DNA from: Empedobacter tilapiae
GTDB taxonomy: Bacteria > Bacteroidota > Bacteroidia > Flavobacteriales > Weeksellaceae
Assembly: GCF_004785645.1 (NCBI RefSeq)
Contig: NZ_SRPE01000004.1
Span: forward strand, 1 to 64,000
Direction of reading: 5' to 3'
DNA length: 64,000 nucleotides
A program made the position numbers and the translations under genes. The notes beneath the pieces were generated by a model. It did no database searches. It saw only the letters and a program-made list of their open reading frames with translations, and was not told the DNA's origin. This document shows positions 8,855-17,207 of the stretch, in pieces. The number at the start of each line of letters is the position of its first letter. Position 1 is the stretch's first letter.

Positions 8855-10846
8855 CTATTCTTTGGTTAAGAGTTGAATTTGATCTCTCAACTCAGCTGCT
8901 TTTATAAAATCTAAATTTTTTGCAGCTTTTTCCATTTCCTTCTGCAATTTTTGTACCAATTTTTCTTTATCTTCTGTAGAATAATTTTCGTTAATTTCTG
9001 CTGCTTGTTGAATTAAATGTTTTTGTTCGTATGGGTTTTCTTCAAATTCTGCTGCGGCTAAACTTAATTTAGTAATTTTTTTGTTTAATGCTTGTGGTAC
9101 TTTATTGTGATCTTTATTGTATTTCATCTGAATTTCACGACGACGATTCGTTTCATCAATCGTTAATTGCATACTATCTGTAATTCTATCCGCATACATA
9201 ATTGCTAATCCATTGATGTTTCTAGCTGCACGGCCAACTGTTTGTGTTAACGAACGATGACTTCTCAAGAAACCTTCTTTATCGGCATCTAAAATTGCAA
9301 CTAAAGAAACTTCTGGTAGATCTAAACCTTCTCTCAAAAGATTAACTCCAACCAAAACATCAAATAAGCCAGCACGTAAATCAGCCATAATCTGAACACG
9401 TTCTAATGTGTCGACATCGGAGTGAATGTATCGACAACGAACACCATATTTTGTTAGGTATTTTGTTAACTCTTCTGCCATTCGTTTGGTTAAAGTTGTG
9501 ACTAAAACACGTTCGTCTAATTCAACTCGCTTATTGATTTCCTCCATCAAATCATCGACCTGATTTTGTGTAGGACGAATTTCAATAATTGGATCTAATA
9601 ATCCTGTTGGACGAATGACTTGCTCTACAACAATTCCTTCCGATTTTTCTAATTCATAATTCGCAGGCGTTGCCGAAACATAAATCACTTGATTTTGCAA
9701 AGCTTCAAATTCTTCGAATTTTAACGGACGATTGTCCATTGCGGCAGGAAGCCTAAAACCATATTCTACTAAATTTTCTTTACGCGAGCGGTCTCCTCCA
9801 TACATTGCATGAACTTGCGAAACTGTAACGTGCGATTCATCAATCACCATTAAATAATCTTCGGGGAAATAATCTAACAAACAGAACGGACGAGTTCCTG
9901 GATCGCGACCATCTAAATATCTCGAATAATTCTCAATTCCAGAACAATATCCCAATTCTTTAATCATTTCCAGATCGAATTCAGTACGTTCTTGCAAACG
10001 TTTTGCTTCGAGATGTTTTCCTATTTCATGATAATATTCAACTTGCTTACCTAAATCAATCTGAATATCAGCAATTGCGCCATTCAAAGTGTCTTTAGAA
10101 GTTACAAAAAGATTAGCAGGATAAATATTAATTTTATCTAATTTAGTTGAAGTTTTACCTGTTTCAACATTAAAAACAGAGATTTCTTCGATTTCATCAC
10201 CAAAGAAATTAATTCTGATTCCATCATCCGCATAAGCAGGAAAAATATCTAATGTATCACCTTTAATTCTGAAATTTCCACGTTGAAAATCACCTTCTGT
10301 TCTTGAGTATAAAGCCTGAACTAATTTATGTAAAAAAGCCGTGCGAGAAATAATTTGCTCAGTTTCAATCTGAATCACATTTTTATGAAATTCTGTAGGA
10401 TTTCCGATACCATATAAACACGAAACCGAAGCTACAACCAAAATATCGCGTCGGCCAGAAAGTAGGGAAGAAGTTGTACTTAAACGCAGTTTTTCAATTT
10501 CTTCATTTATTGATAAATCTTTCTCGATATATGTTCCTGATGAAGGAATATAAGCTTCTGGTTGATAATAATCGTAGTAAGAAACGAAATACTCGACCGC
10601 ATTATTCGGAAAAAATTCTTTGAATTCCATATACAACTGAGCCGCCAAGGTTTTGTTATGAGCCAAAACCAAGGTTGGACGTTGAACATCTTGTACAACA
10701 TTAGCAATTGTAAATGTTTTACCAGAACCTGTAACACCTAAAAGTGTTTGATAGCGATCATTGTTTAGAATGCCATTTGATAATTCTTCAATAGCTTTTG
10801 GTTGATCACCAGTTGGTTTGAATTCAGAATTTAATTGAAACTGCAT
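8855..10846 (-). CDS. uvrB: UvrABC system protein B
   Basis: The damage-verification helicase of nucleotide excision repair, which works with UvrA and UvrC. The 663-residue protein shows Walker A GVTGSGKT (about residues 38-45) and the beta-hairpin region YYDYYQPEAYIP. It also has the DESH Walker B box, helicase motif VLVGVNLLREGLDLPE, motif VI QTVGRAARN, and a C-terminal UVR domain (KAAKNLDFIKAAELRDQI). The length is normal. The start is fixed by a -7 box only 4 nt upstream, which would give a nearly leaderless mRNA. Confidence 0.98.
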   Translation of the reverse strand: MQFQLNSEFKPTGDQPKAIEELSNGILNNDRYQTLLGVTGSGKTFTIANVVQDVQRPTLVLAHNKTLAAQLYMEFKEFFPNNAVEYFVSYYDYYQPEAYIPSSGTYIEKDLSINEEIEKLRLSTTSSLLSGRRDILVVASVSCLYGIGNPTEFHKNVIQIETEQIISRTAFLHKLVQALYSRTEGDFQRGNFRIKGDTLDIFPAYADDGIRINFFGDEIEEISVFNVETGKTSTKLDKINIYPANLFVTSKDTLNGAIADIQIDLGKQVEYYHEIGKHLEAKRLQERTEFDLEMIKELGYCSGIENYSRYLDGRDPGTRPFCLLDYFPEDYLMVIDESHVTVSQVHAMYGGDRSRKENLVEYGFRLPAAMDNRPLKFEEFEALQNQVIYVSATPANYELEKSEGIVVEQVIRPTGLLDPIIEIRPTQNQVDDLMEEINKRVELDERVLVTTLTKRMAEELTKYLTKYGVRCRYIHSDVDTLERVQIMADLRAGLFDVLVGVNLLREGLDLPEVSLVAILDADKEGFLRSHRSLTQTVGRAARNINGLAIMYADRITDSMQLTIDETNRRREIQMKYNKDHNKVPQALNKKITKLSLAAAEFEENPYEQKHLIQQAAEINENYSTEDKEKLVQKLQKEMEKAAKNLDFIKAAELRDQIQLLTKE

Positions 10847-10850
10847 TCTA

Positions 10851-10858
10851 CAAATTTA
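10851..10858 (-). promoter_or_regulatory. uvrB -7 box (TAAATTTG), leaderless spacing
   Basis: TAAATTTG is followed by taga and then the uvrB ATG. With a start point a few bases behind the box, transcription would begin at or next to the start codon. The same geometry is seen at ruvX, the VF530 gene and rlmD. Confidence 0.55.
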
Positions 10859-10910
10859 CAAATTATTCAGATAAAAAAGATTGTTATGAATTGTGATTTA
10901 AAATAGAAGT

Positions 10911-10946
10911 TTTTAAAAAATAAAAAGGCGACTTTAAGTCACCTTT
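10911..10946 (-). terminator. Intrinsic terminator between mazG and uvrB
   Basis: On the minus strand AAAGGTGACT pairs with AGTCGCCTTT (one T-G pair) around a three-base loop, followed by TTTATTTTTT. It ends either the ruvX-mazG transcript or the small RNA proposed here. Confidence 0.85.
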
Positions 10947-11030
10947 TCATCAAAACCACAAAAAAATGAGAAAACTGTTTACTTAGTAAACAAACTTCCT
11001 TCCATTATTACAAGCTATTGCCCGCTATAA
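10911..11030 (-). ncRNA. Candidate small RNA upstream of uvrB
   Basis: In the 337-nt gap between mazG and uvrB the minus strand has a TTG (11066-11068), a 21-nt spacer and a perfect TATATTTG box (11037-11044). About 115 nt later comes an intrinsic terminator. The segment between has no reading frame beyond a few codons. It contains GCGGGCAATAGC and a 15-base palindrome, GTTTACTAAGTAAAC. A short independent transcript is inferred from promoter plus terminator. The alternative is a long 3' UTR of mazG. Confidence 0.4.
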
Positions 11031-11183
11031 CCATTGCAAATATATGTCGGTTTTCTGTGCGTGCACAATAATTTGTAATACTTTGTTTTATTGGTGTCGA
11101 TAAAAGATATTTATAATAGTGTTAAAACGCCTGAATATAATGTTTTCTTGAATTTGAATAAATTTTATAGTGTCAATTTTACA

Positions 11184-11948
11184 CTAGCGAATTTTCGCTA
11201 AATTCCATAATTTATCTAATTCGGCAATGGTTAAATCTGCTATATTTTGATTCTTTTCTTTAGCGATTTCTTCTAATTTTTGAAAACGAGTGATAAATTT
11301 TTTGTTCGATCGTTCTAAAGCATCTTCAGAATTGATACCATTAAATCGTCCATAATTAATCAAAGAAAATAAAATATCACCAAATTCCATCTCTTTATCT
11401 GTTGGATTTTGTTCTTCTTTGAATTCATAAATTTCTTCAATAATTTTATCAAAAACTTGATCAGAATTTTCAAACTCAAATCCAACACCTTTTACTTTGT
11501 CTTGAATTCGGTAAGCTTTTATCATTGCTGGGAGAGAAGTAGGAACGCCAGAAAGTACAGATTTGTTACCTTCTTTTAGCTTGATTTGTTCCCAATTTTG
11601 AAGCACTTCTTCTTCTGTATTTGCTTCTACATCGCCGTAAATATGTGGATGACGATGAATTAATTTGTTACAAATACCATTTAAAACATCAGCAACATCG
11701 AAGTTGTTTTGTTCTGATGCAATTTTAGAATAAAAAACTAGGTGAAGAAAAACATCACCTAGTTCTTTTTTTATTTCATCTGAATCTTTTTCGATGATAG
11801 CATCCGAAAGTTCATAAATTTCTTCTATAGATAACGTACGCAACGTTTCCATTGTTTGTTTACGATCCCACGGACATTTTTCACGCAATTCATCCATTAT
11901 ATCCAACAATCTTTCGAAAGCTTTTAATTGATCTTTACGTGTATTCAT
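11184..11948 (-). CDS. mazG: Nucleoside triphosphate pyrophosphohydrolase MazG
   Basis: Hydrolyses (d)NTPs to monophosphates, a housecleaning role. The 254-residue protein has two MazG helical domains. The N-terminal one shows CPWDRKQT, EEIYELSDAI and ELGDVFLHLVFYS (the acidic metal-binding ExxE...ExxD pattern). The C-terminal one shows IIEEIYEFKEE and EFGDILFSLINYGR. It is the last gene of the run ruvX-def-DUF5606-mazG, 11 nt after the preceding gene. Confidence 0.96.
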   Translation of the reverse strand: MNTRKDQLKAFERLLDIMDELREKCPWDRKQTMETLRTLSIEEIYELSDAIIEKDSDEIKKELGDVFLHLVFYSKIASEQNNFDVADVLNGICNKLIHRHPHIYGDVEANTEEEVLQNWEQIKLKEGNKSVLSGVPTSLPAMIKAYRIQDKVKGVGFEFENSDQVFDKIIEEIYEFKEEQNPTDKEMEFGDILFSLINYGRFNGINSEDALERSNKKFITRFQKLEEIAKEKNQNIADLTIAELDKLWNLAKIR

Positions 11949-11959
11949 CTCTAATTTAA

Positions 11960-12556
11960 TTATTCAGCGTCTTTATCTTTTTTTGCTGTAGTTTTTTTAG
12001 CAGCAGTTTTTTTAGCAGGTTTTTCTTCAGCATCTTTTTTGTCAGCAGCCTTTTTAGCAGGAGCTTTCTTTTTTGGTTTTTCTTCCACAGCAACCTCTTC
12101 TGTAGCTGTTTCAACTTCAACTGGAGTTTCTTGTGCTTGTTGAGCAGCTAATGCAGCTTCTACTGCAGCTAAGTCGATGTTTAATAATCCGTTTTTATGT
12201 AAGATATTATACCATTGGAATAATTTTTTTAAATCAGAATCATAAACTCTTGAATCGTCATATTCTGGTAAAACTTCTTCCATATATTTACGCAATTCTG
12301 CTCCAGAAGATTTGTGATCGATTGTTTCACCTCCATTTTCTTTTTTATAAATTCTGAAGAAAACTTCTGCTAAAGGATATTCTTGTGAAACACCGTAAAT
12401 CGCAACGTTGTCTAATAAACTAACATTATAGTTAGATGCGATTGAGATTTTTTTACCTTTTTCTAAATCTTCAACAACGAAACCACCTCTTGTTTGAGAA
12501 ATTAAACGGTATAATCCTGGTTTTCCTGAAATTGCGATAACTCTTGATAAATCCAT
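11960..12556 (-). CDS. DUF5606 protein with histone-H1-like Lys/Ala tail
   Basis: A 198-residue protein. Residues 1-130 match DUF5606, a conserved Bacteroidota family of unknown function (MDLSRVIAISGKPGLYRLI, the GGFVVEDL strand, the KLFQWYNILHKNGLL helix). The last 55 residues are a low-complexity acidic then Lys/Ala/Pro-rich tail (KPKKKAPAKKAADKK, KKTAAKKTTAKK) like eukaryotic histone H1 tails and bacterial H1-like proteins. The tail suggests nucleic-acid contact but is also prone to convergent expansion. It lies between def and mazG in one transcript. Confidence 0.9.
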   Translation of the reverse strand: MDLSRVIAISGKPGLYRLISQTRGGFVVEDLEKGKKISIASNYNVSLLDNVAIYGVSQEYPLAEVFFRIYKKENGGETIDHKSSGAELRKYMEEVLPEYDDSRVYDSDLKKLFQWYNILHKNGLLNIDLAAVEAALAAQQAQETPVEVETATEEVAVEEKPKKKAPAKKAADKKDAEEKPAKKTAAKKTTAKKDKDAE

Positions 12557-12576
12557 ATTCTATTATGTTTAAGGGT

Positions 12577-13152
12577 CTATGAAGGGAATTTCATTTTGTA
12601 ACTCGTGTTTACTTTCCCTTTTGTTATATTTTTTAATTTATTACTTATTAATTTCTTTTTAAAGCTCGAAATATAGTCAATAAAAAGCTTTCCTTCCAAA
12701 TGATCGTATTCGTGTTGAATAACTCGAGCGCGAATATCCGAAAAAGTTTCGGTATGTTTGACCCAATTTTCATCAAAAAATTCTAAAGTAACCGATTCTG
12801 GACGTGTTACATCTTCGTGAATGTGAGGAATACTTAAGCATCCTTCAGTAAAAGCCCATTCATCTCCTTCAGAGCTATTGATTTTTTTTGGGTTGATGAA
12901 AACACGTTTGAAATCTTTCAATTCATCTTTTACATCATCATAATCTTCATCTTCTTCGAAAGGTGAGCAATCAACAACAAATAAACGTATATCTTTCCCG
13001 ATCTGTGGTGCAGCAATACCAACTCCATTAGAGTCGTACATTGTATCAAACATATTCTCGATCAGTTCTTGTAAATTTTTATAATCTTGATCTATTTCTT
13101 GTGAAACTTTACGCAAGACAGGGTCTCCGTAAGCTACAACTGGTAATACCAT
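12577..13152 (-). CDS. def: Peptide deformylase
   Basis: Removes the formyl group from nascent proteins. All three signature motifs are present in the 191-residue protein: GVGIAAPQIG (about residues 43-52), EGCLSIP with the metal-binding Cys, and HEYDHLEG with two metal-binding His and the catalytic Glu. It is separated from ruvX by 43 nt containing a TATCTTTG box, so it may have its own promoter within the run. Confidence 0.97.
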   Translation of the reverse strand: MVLPVVAYGDPVLRKVSQEIDQDYKNLQELIENMFDTMYDSNGVGIAAPQIGKDIRLFVVDCSPFEEDEDYDDVKDELKDFKRVFINPKKINSSEGDEWAFTEGCLSIPHIHEDVTRPESVTLEFFDENWVKHTETFSDIRARVIQHEYDHLEGKLFIDYISSFKKKLISNKLKNITKGKVNTSYKMKFPS

Positions 13153-13180
13153 TTCTGATCTTTTTTTATTAATTTAACGG

Positions 13181-13188
13181 CAAAGATA
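13181..13188 (-). promoter_or_regulatory. Internal promoter box before def (TATCTTTG)
   Basis: TATCTTTG fits TAnnTTTG and lies 28 nt before the def ATG in the short ruvX-def gap. Confidence 0.4.
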
Positions 13189-13195
13189 CAATTTG

Positions 13196-13609
13196 TTATA
13201 GTTTATGTGATAAAAATGATTGTAAAATTATTACAGCACTCACTTTATCAACCATACCTTTTTCTTGACGTTTTTTCTTTTTTATCCCTCCAACAAACAT
13301 TGCTTGTGAAGCCATTTTAGAAGTAAACATCTCATTTTCACGATGAACTTTAATCAACGGAAATTGTTCAGAAAATTTTTTCAAAAAAGGTTGAATTTTA
13401 TTTTCAATCTCATTTAATTCTCCCGAAAAACGAACGGATAGTCCAACTACAAGGTCAGAAACGTTTTCTTTCTCGATATATTGTTTCAAGAAATCCATCA
13501 ATTTTGATGTATCAATAGTATCCAATGGCGAAGCTATAATTTGTAATTCATCGGTTACGGCAACGCCTGTTCTTTTTCCTCCGTAATCTAACGCTAATAT
13601 TCGTGACAT
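13196..13609 (-). CDS. ruvX: Holliday junction resolvase-like protein (YqgF/RuvX)
   Basis: A 137-residue RNase H-fold nuclease, implicated in 16S rRNA 5'-end maturation and as a putative resolvase. The first strand ILALDYGGKRTGVAVTDE carries the first catalytic Asp; SDLVVGLSVRFSGE and the C-terminal helix with DKVSAVIILQSFL (catalytic Asp) complete the family pattern. It is the first gene of the minus-strand run and is divergent from dapD. Confidence 0.95.
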   Translation of the reverse strand: MSRILALDYGGKRTGVAVTDELQIIASPLDTIDTSKLMDFLKQYIEKENVSDLVVGLSVRFSGELNEIENKIQPFLKKFSEQFPLIKVHRENEMFTSKMASQAMFVGGIKKKKRQEKGMVDKVSAVIILQSFLSHKL

Positions 13610-13613
13610 TTGG

Positions 13614-13621
13614 CAAATTTA
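13614..13621 (-). promoter_or_regulatory. ruvX -7 box (TAAATTTG), leaderless spacing
   Basis: TAAATTTG, then ccaa, then the ruvX ATG: the same box and 4-nt gap as at uvrB and the VF530 gene. Confidence 0.55.
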
Positions 13622-13674
13622 AAAAAACGATTCAATAATAAATAATCTCTATGAAATCCCTTGATTATAATTTT

Positions 13675-13682
13675 TATATTTG
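13675..13682 (+). promoter_or_regulatory. dapD -7 box (TATATTTG)
   Basis: TATATTTG is a perfect consensus box 18 nt before the dapD ATG, in the divergent ruvX/dapD gap. Confidence 0.5.
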
Positions 13683-13700
13683 TGGCTATTATTAATAAAG

Positions 13701-14516
13701 ATGGAGAATTTAAAACAAATCATAGAAAATGCTTGGGACAATAGAGAATTGTTACAAGAAGAGGCTACACAAGCAGCAATTCGCGAAGTAATTGAATTAA
13801 TTGATAATGGGCAATTACGTTGTGCAGAACCAGTTGGTGAAGATTGGCAAGTAAATGAATGGGTGAAAAAAGCTGTTGTAATGTATTTCCCAATTCAGAA
13901 AATGGAAACTTTAGAAGCTGGAATTTTTGAATACCATGACAAAATGGAATTGAAACGTAATTATGCTGAAAAAGGAATTCGTGTCGTTCCGAATGCTGTA
14001 GCTCGTTATGGTGCGTATATTTCTTCAGGAGTTATTTTAATGCCTTCTTATGTAAATATTGGAGCTTATGTGGACGAAGGAACAATGGTTGATACTTGGG
14101 CTACTGTAGGTTCTTGTGCACAAATTGGAAAAAATGTTCACTTATCTGGTGGTGTAGGAATTGGTGGAGTTTTAGAGCCATTGCAAGCTGCTCCAGTAAT
14201 TATCGAAGATAATGCATTTATCGGATCTCGTTGTATCGTTGTAGAAGGAGTTCGCGTAGGAAAAGAAGCAGTTTTAGGAGCAAATGTTGTGTTAACAGCA
14301 TCAACTAAAATTATTGATGTAACAGGGAATGAACCAGTTGAAATTAAAGGATATGTTCCTGCTCGTTCAGTAGTTATCCCAGGTTCTTATACGAAAAAAT
14401 TTGCTGCAGGTGAATATCAAGTTCCTTGTGCATTAATTATCGGAATTCGTAAAGAATCTACAGATAAAAAAACATCATTAAACGATGCATTACGCGAGCA
14501 TAATGTAGCGGTTTAA
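13701..14516 (+). CDS. dapD: 2,3,4,5-tetrahydropyridine-2,6-dicarboxylate N-succinyltransferase
   Basis: The succinylase step of lysine/diaminopimelate synthesis, using succinyl-CoA. The 271-residue protein begins at MENLKQII; the frame upstream extends only to a TTG. It has the DapD N-terminal helical domain and then left-handed beta-helix hexapeptides (ARYGAYISSGVILMPSYVNI, GAYVDEGTMVDTWATVGSCA, HLSGGVGIGGVLEPLQAAP). Close similarity across the trimer core makes the call firm. It is transcribed alone, with its own -7 box and a strong terminator. Confidence 0.97.
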   Translation: MENLKQIIENAWDNRELLQEEATQAAIREVIELIDNGQLRCAEPVGEDWQVNEWVKKAVVMYFPIQKMETLEAGIFEYHDKMELKRNYAEKGIRVVPNAVARYGAYISSGVILMPSYVNIGAYVDEGTMVDTWATVGSCAQIGKNVHLSGGVGIGGVLEPLQAAPVIIEDNAFIGSRCIVVEGVRVGKEAVLGANVVLTASTKIIDVTGNEPVEIKGYVPARSVVIPGSYTKKFAAGEYQVPCALIIGIRKESTDKKTSLNDALREHNVAV

Positions 14517-14544
14517 TTCAAGGAAATAATATATAATTATTTAG

Positions 14545-14580
14545 AACGATTTCTTTTTAAATTAAGAAATCGTTTTTTTT
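14545..14580 (+). terminator. Terminator of dapD
   Basis: AACGATTTCTT pairs with AAGAAATCGTT, followed by eight T, about 30 nt beyond the dapD stop. Confidence 0.92.
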
Positions 14581-14642
14581 ATGTTATATTTTGGTTAAGT
14601 TTTTATATTATCAGATTTTTGCCAACTATTTGGCAGAAAATC

Positions 14643-16496
14643 ATGAATAAATCAAAAACATTACGTACAGTATTTATCCAACGTTTTATATTCGTTTTGG
14701 CTATTTATCAAATTGTTAGGATTGGATTTTACTTTTACAACCAATCCTTTTTTCCTGAAATAAATGCTCAAGTTTTTGTTGGCGGACTCTTGTTCGATCT
14801 TTCCGTTTTAGGATATATCAATATTCTTTTTGCTATTTTTCATTTGCTTCCTAGTAAATTTCAACAAAATAAAACCTATCAAAATTTCTTATTTTACAGT
14901 TTTTTTATTGTAAACGGAATTTTTATTTGTCTGAATTTTGTCGATTTTGAATATTTCCGATTCGTAGGAAGAAGAAGTTCTTTTTCGATGATTACGGCGG
15001 AAGGAATGTCAAACGAAATTGGAGGATTAATTGTTTCGTATTTTGTTGATTATTGGATGATTCCTGTTTTTGTCGCTTTAACTTTCACTTTATTTTGGCT
15101 TGGTTTAAAGCAAATAAAATATCGAAACGTTAAAACATCTTCAAATTTCATTTCAACCGCGAGTTTATTATTCATGGTAATTTTACTTTTTACAGCTGGA
15201 AGAGGAATCGATAGAAAACCTTTAAGCATTGTCGATGCTTCTAAATTTGGACCAATCGGAACTTCGGCTTTGGTTTTAAATACTCCGTTTACCGTTCTTA
15301 AAACCTTGAGTAAAAAAGAAAGCCTAAAAGAAGTAAACTATTTTAGCGAAGAAGAAGCGAATACTATTTTTAATCCAATTCAATCTTTTTCGTACGAAAA
15401 TTCAAATAAAAAGAATGTTGTTTTATTGATTTTAGAAAGTTTTGGAAGAGAAAATATTCAACGCGGACAAACTCCTTTTTTAGATTCGTTGATTCAAAAA
15501 AGTTATTTTTTCGAAAATGGATTTGCGAACGGAAAATTATCTATCGATGCAGTTCCTTCAACTATTTCAAGTGTTCCAAGTTTAATGAACAAAAGCTTTA
15601 TTTCGTCGAGTTATGCTGTGAATAATGTTTATGGATTACCGAAAATATTGAAAGATAACGGATATAATACTTCTTTTTTTCACGGGGCTTTTAATGGAAG
15701 TCAAAATTTTGATCAATATGCAAGTGTTGCCGGATTTGATCATTATTACGGAAAAAACGAATATAAAGGATCTGAATCGTTCGATGGAAAATGGGGCGTT
15801 TTTGATGAAGACTTTTTACAATTTTTCGCTAAAGAATTAACGACTTTTAAACAACCTTTTTTCACAACCTTATTCACGATTTCGTCGCACGCACCTTTCA
15901 CAATTCCTAAAAAATATAAAGGAAAGTTTCCAAAAGGAACAACCGAAATTCACGAATCAATTGCATATACAGATTCTGCTTTAAAGAAATTCTTTGAATC
16001 TGCAGAAAAAATGCCTTGGTTCAACAACACCATTTTTGTCATTACAGCAGATCACACTTCATCTACAGGCGAAGAATCAGAATACAAAAACAATGTAGGG
16101 AAATTCAGAATTCCGATTTTGTTTTATGTTCCAAACGATGCTTCTATGGTAAAAATAGACGAAAATAACTTTCAACAAATCGATATTTTGCCAAGTTTGG
16201 TCGACTATCTTCAATTAAATACTAAACTAATTTCGTACGGAAAGTCGTATAAATCTGAACAAGATTTTGTTGTGAATTATCTAGATAATATTTACAATTT
16301 AGAAATGGGAGATTATTATTTAGCTTTCGATGGAACAAAATCATTAGGACTTTATAATTGGAAAAAAGATACGCTTTTAAAAGATAATCTAATCAAAAAA
16401 GAACCTGAAACGAAAGAAAAAATGGAACGTTTCATAAAAGCATACATTCAATCTTTTAATCACAGAGTTTTGAAAAATCAGCTGACGATTCAGTAA
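14643..16496 (+). CDS. LTA synthase family (sulfatase-fold) membrane protein
   Basis: A 617-residue protein with five N-terminal transmembrane segments (within residues 15-195) and a large extracytoplasmic sulfatase/alkaline-phosphatase-fold domain. Family landmarks are VVLLILESFGREN (first metal-binding Glu), the SIDAVPSTISSVPSL nucleophile region, SSHAPF, and ITADHTSS (Asp/His metal ligands). Relatives transfer phosphoglycerol or phosphoethanolamine onto envelope glycans or lipids. As Flavobacteriia lack lipoteichoic acid, the acceptor here is unknown. The ATG at 14643 is preferred over a TTG 24 nt upstream. Confidence 0.9.
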   Translation: MNKSKTLRTVFIQRFIFVLAIYQIVRIGFYFYNQSFFPEINAQVFVGGLLFDLSVLGYINILFAIFHLLPSKFQQNKTYQNFLFYSFFIVNGIFICLNFVDFEYFRFVGRRSSFSMITAEGMSNEIGGLIVSYFVDYWMIPVFVALTFTLFWLGLKQIKYRNVKTSSNFISTASLLFMVILLFTAGRGIDRKPLSIVDASKFGPIGTSALVLNTPFTVLKTLSKKESLKEVNYFSEEEANTIFNPIQSFSYENSNKKNVVLLILESFGRENIQRGQTPFLDSLIQKSYFFENGFANGKLSIDAVPSTISSVPSLMNKSFISSSYAVNNVYGLPKILKDNGYNTSFFHGAFNGSQNFDQYASVAGFDHYYGKNEYKGSESFDGKWGVFDEDFLQFFAKELTTFKQPFFTTLFTISSHAPFTIPKKYKGKFPKGTTEIHESIAYTDSALKKFFESAEKMPWFNNTIFVITADHTSSTGEESEYKNNVGKFRIPILFYVPNDASMVKIDENNFQQIDILPSLVDYLQLNTKLISYGKSYKSEQDFVVNYLDNIYNLEMGDYYLAFDGTKSLGLYNWKKDTLLKDNLIKKEPETKEKMERFIKAYIQSFNHRVLKNQLTIQ

Positions 16497-16548
16497 AATT
16501 TTGATATTTATTGAGCCATAAAGACTTTAATGCTTGTCATTTTAAAAT

Positions 16549-16935
16549 TTATTCGTGAAAATTAATATGATAAACATCGCTTTTATTTCGATTTATTTTT
16601 CGGTATTCAAATCCTCCGGCTTGCGGAATAATTTCGACCAAATCAAATGATTGACAACTTTTTGGTAAACCATTGAAAATTAAAGTAAAATTAAGAGAAG
16701 AACCTTCTTCAATATACGTCCAATTTGGATACATTGTAATTCCATCTGCAAAAACCAATTGACAACGTTTTCCTGATTGATTATCAATAATAAAAGTAGA
16801 AGGCCAAATACGTGCAGCATTTGCATATTCATCTGCCGTCATACAACAATGTATAATAACCTGATTTTCTTCTTCAATATTTGTTAAGAGTTCAAAATCA
16901 ATAAAAATCTTTTTTTCAAGAATAGTTGCACTCAT
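16549..16935 (-). CDS. Conserved hypothetical protein
   Basis: A 128-residue soluble protein starting [11 protein letters not shown]. It is beta-rich with scattered cysteines and tryptophans (HCCMTADEY, ARIWPSTFIID, YPNWTYIEEGSSLNF) and has no signal peptide. I do not recognise a named domain. Its ATG overlaps the stop of the VF530 gene by one base (TAATG), so it is coupled to that gene and probably also to the ADP-ribosylglycohydrolase upstream. A longer frame starting at a TTG inside the VF530 gene was not chosen. Confidence 0.75.
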   Translation of the reverse strand: MSATILEKKIFIDFELLTNIEEENQVIIHCCMTADEYANAARIWPSTFIIDNQSGKRCQLVFADGITMYPNWTYIEEGSSLNFTLIFNGLPKSCQSFDLVEIIPQAGGFEYRKINRNKSDVYHINFHE

Positions 16936-17156
16936 TATTTTGCAATTTTTTTGATGTACAATTCTTCTACTTTTGCACGTGCCCAATCTGTTTTTCGAAG
17001 AAATTTCAACGATGATTTCAAACTTGGATTATCATTAAAACATCTGATGTTAATTTGATTTCCCAAACCTTCCCAACCGCCATAATAAATCACTAATTCT
17101 TCGATAATATCGTCTAAACGTTTTCCGTGTAATGGATTATTTTTTTGACTTTCCAT
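16935..17156 (-). CDS. VF530 family DNA-binding protein
   Basis: A 73-residue protein that matches the VF530/DUF2132 family almost end to end: [51 protein letters not shown] and [11 protein letters not shown]. The family is a small helical fold with reported DNA-binding character, and its cellular role is unclear. The gene has a perfect -7 box 4 nt before the ATG and overlaps the next gene by one base. It follows the ADP-ribosylglycohydrolase by 51 nt. Confidence 0.93.
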   Translation of the reverse strand: MESQKNNPLHGKRLDDIIEELVIYYGGWEGLGNQINIRCFNDNPSLKSSLKFLRKTDWARAKVEELYIKKIAK

Positions 17157-17160
17157 TTTG

Positions 17161-17168
17161 CAAATTTA
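17161..17168 (-). promoter_or_regulatory. VF530 gene -7 box (TAAATTTG), leaderless spacing
   Basis: TAAATTTG, then caaa, then ATG. It indicates a promoter independent of the upstream ADP-ribosylglycohydrolase gene. Confidence 0.5.
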
Positions 17169-17207
17169 CGAAAATGTTTTTGGTGAATTTAGAATAGTTC
17201 AACCTTT

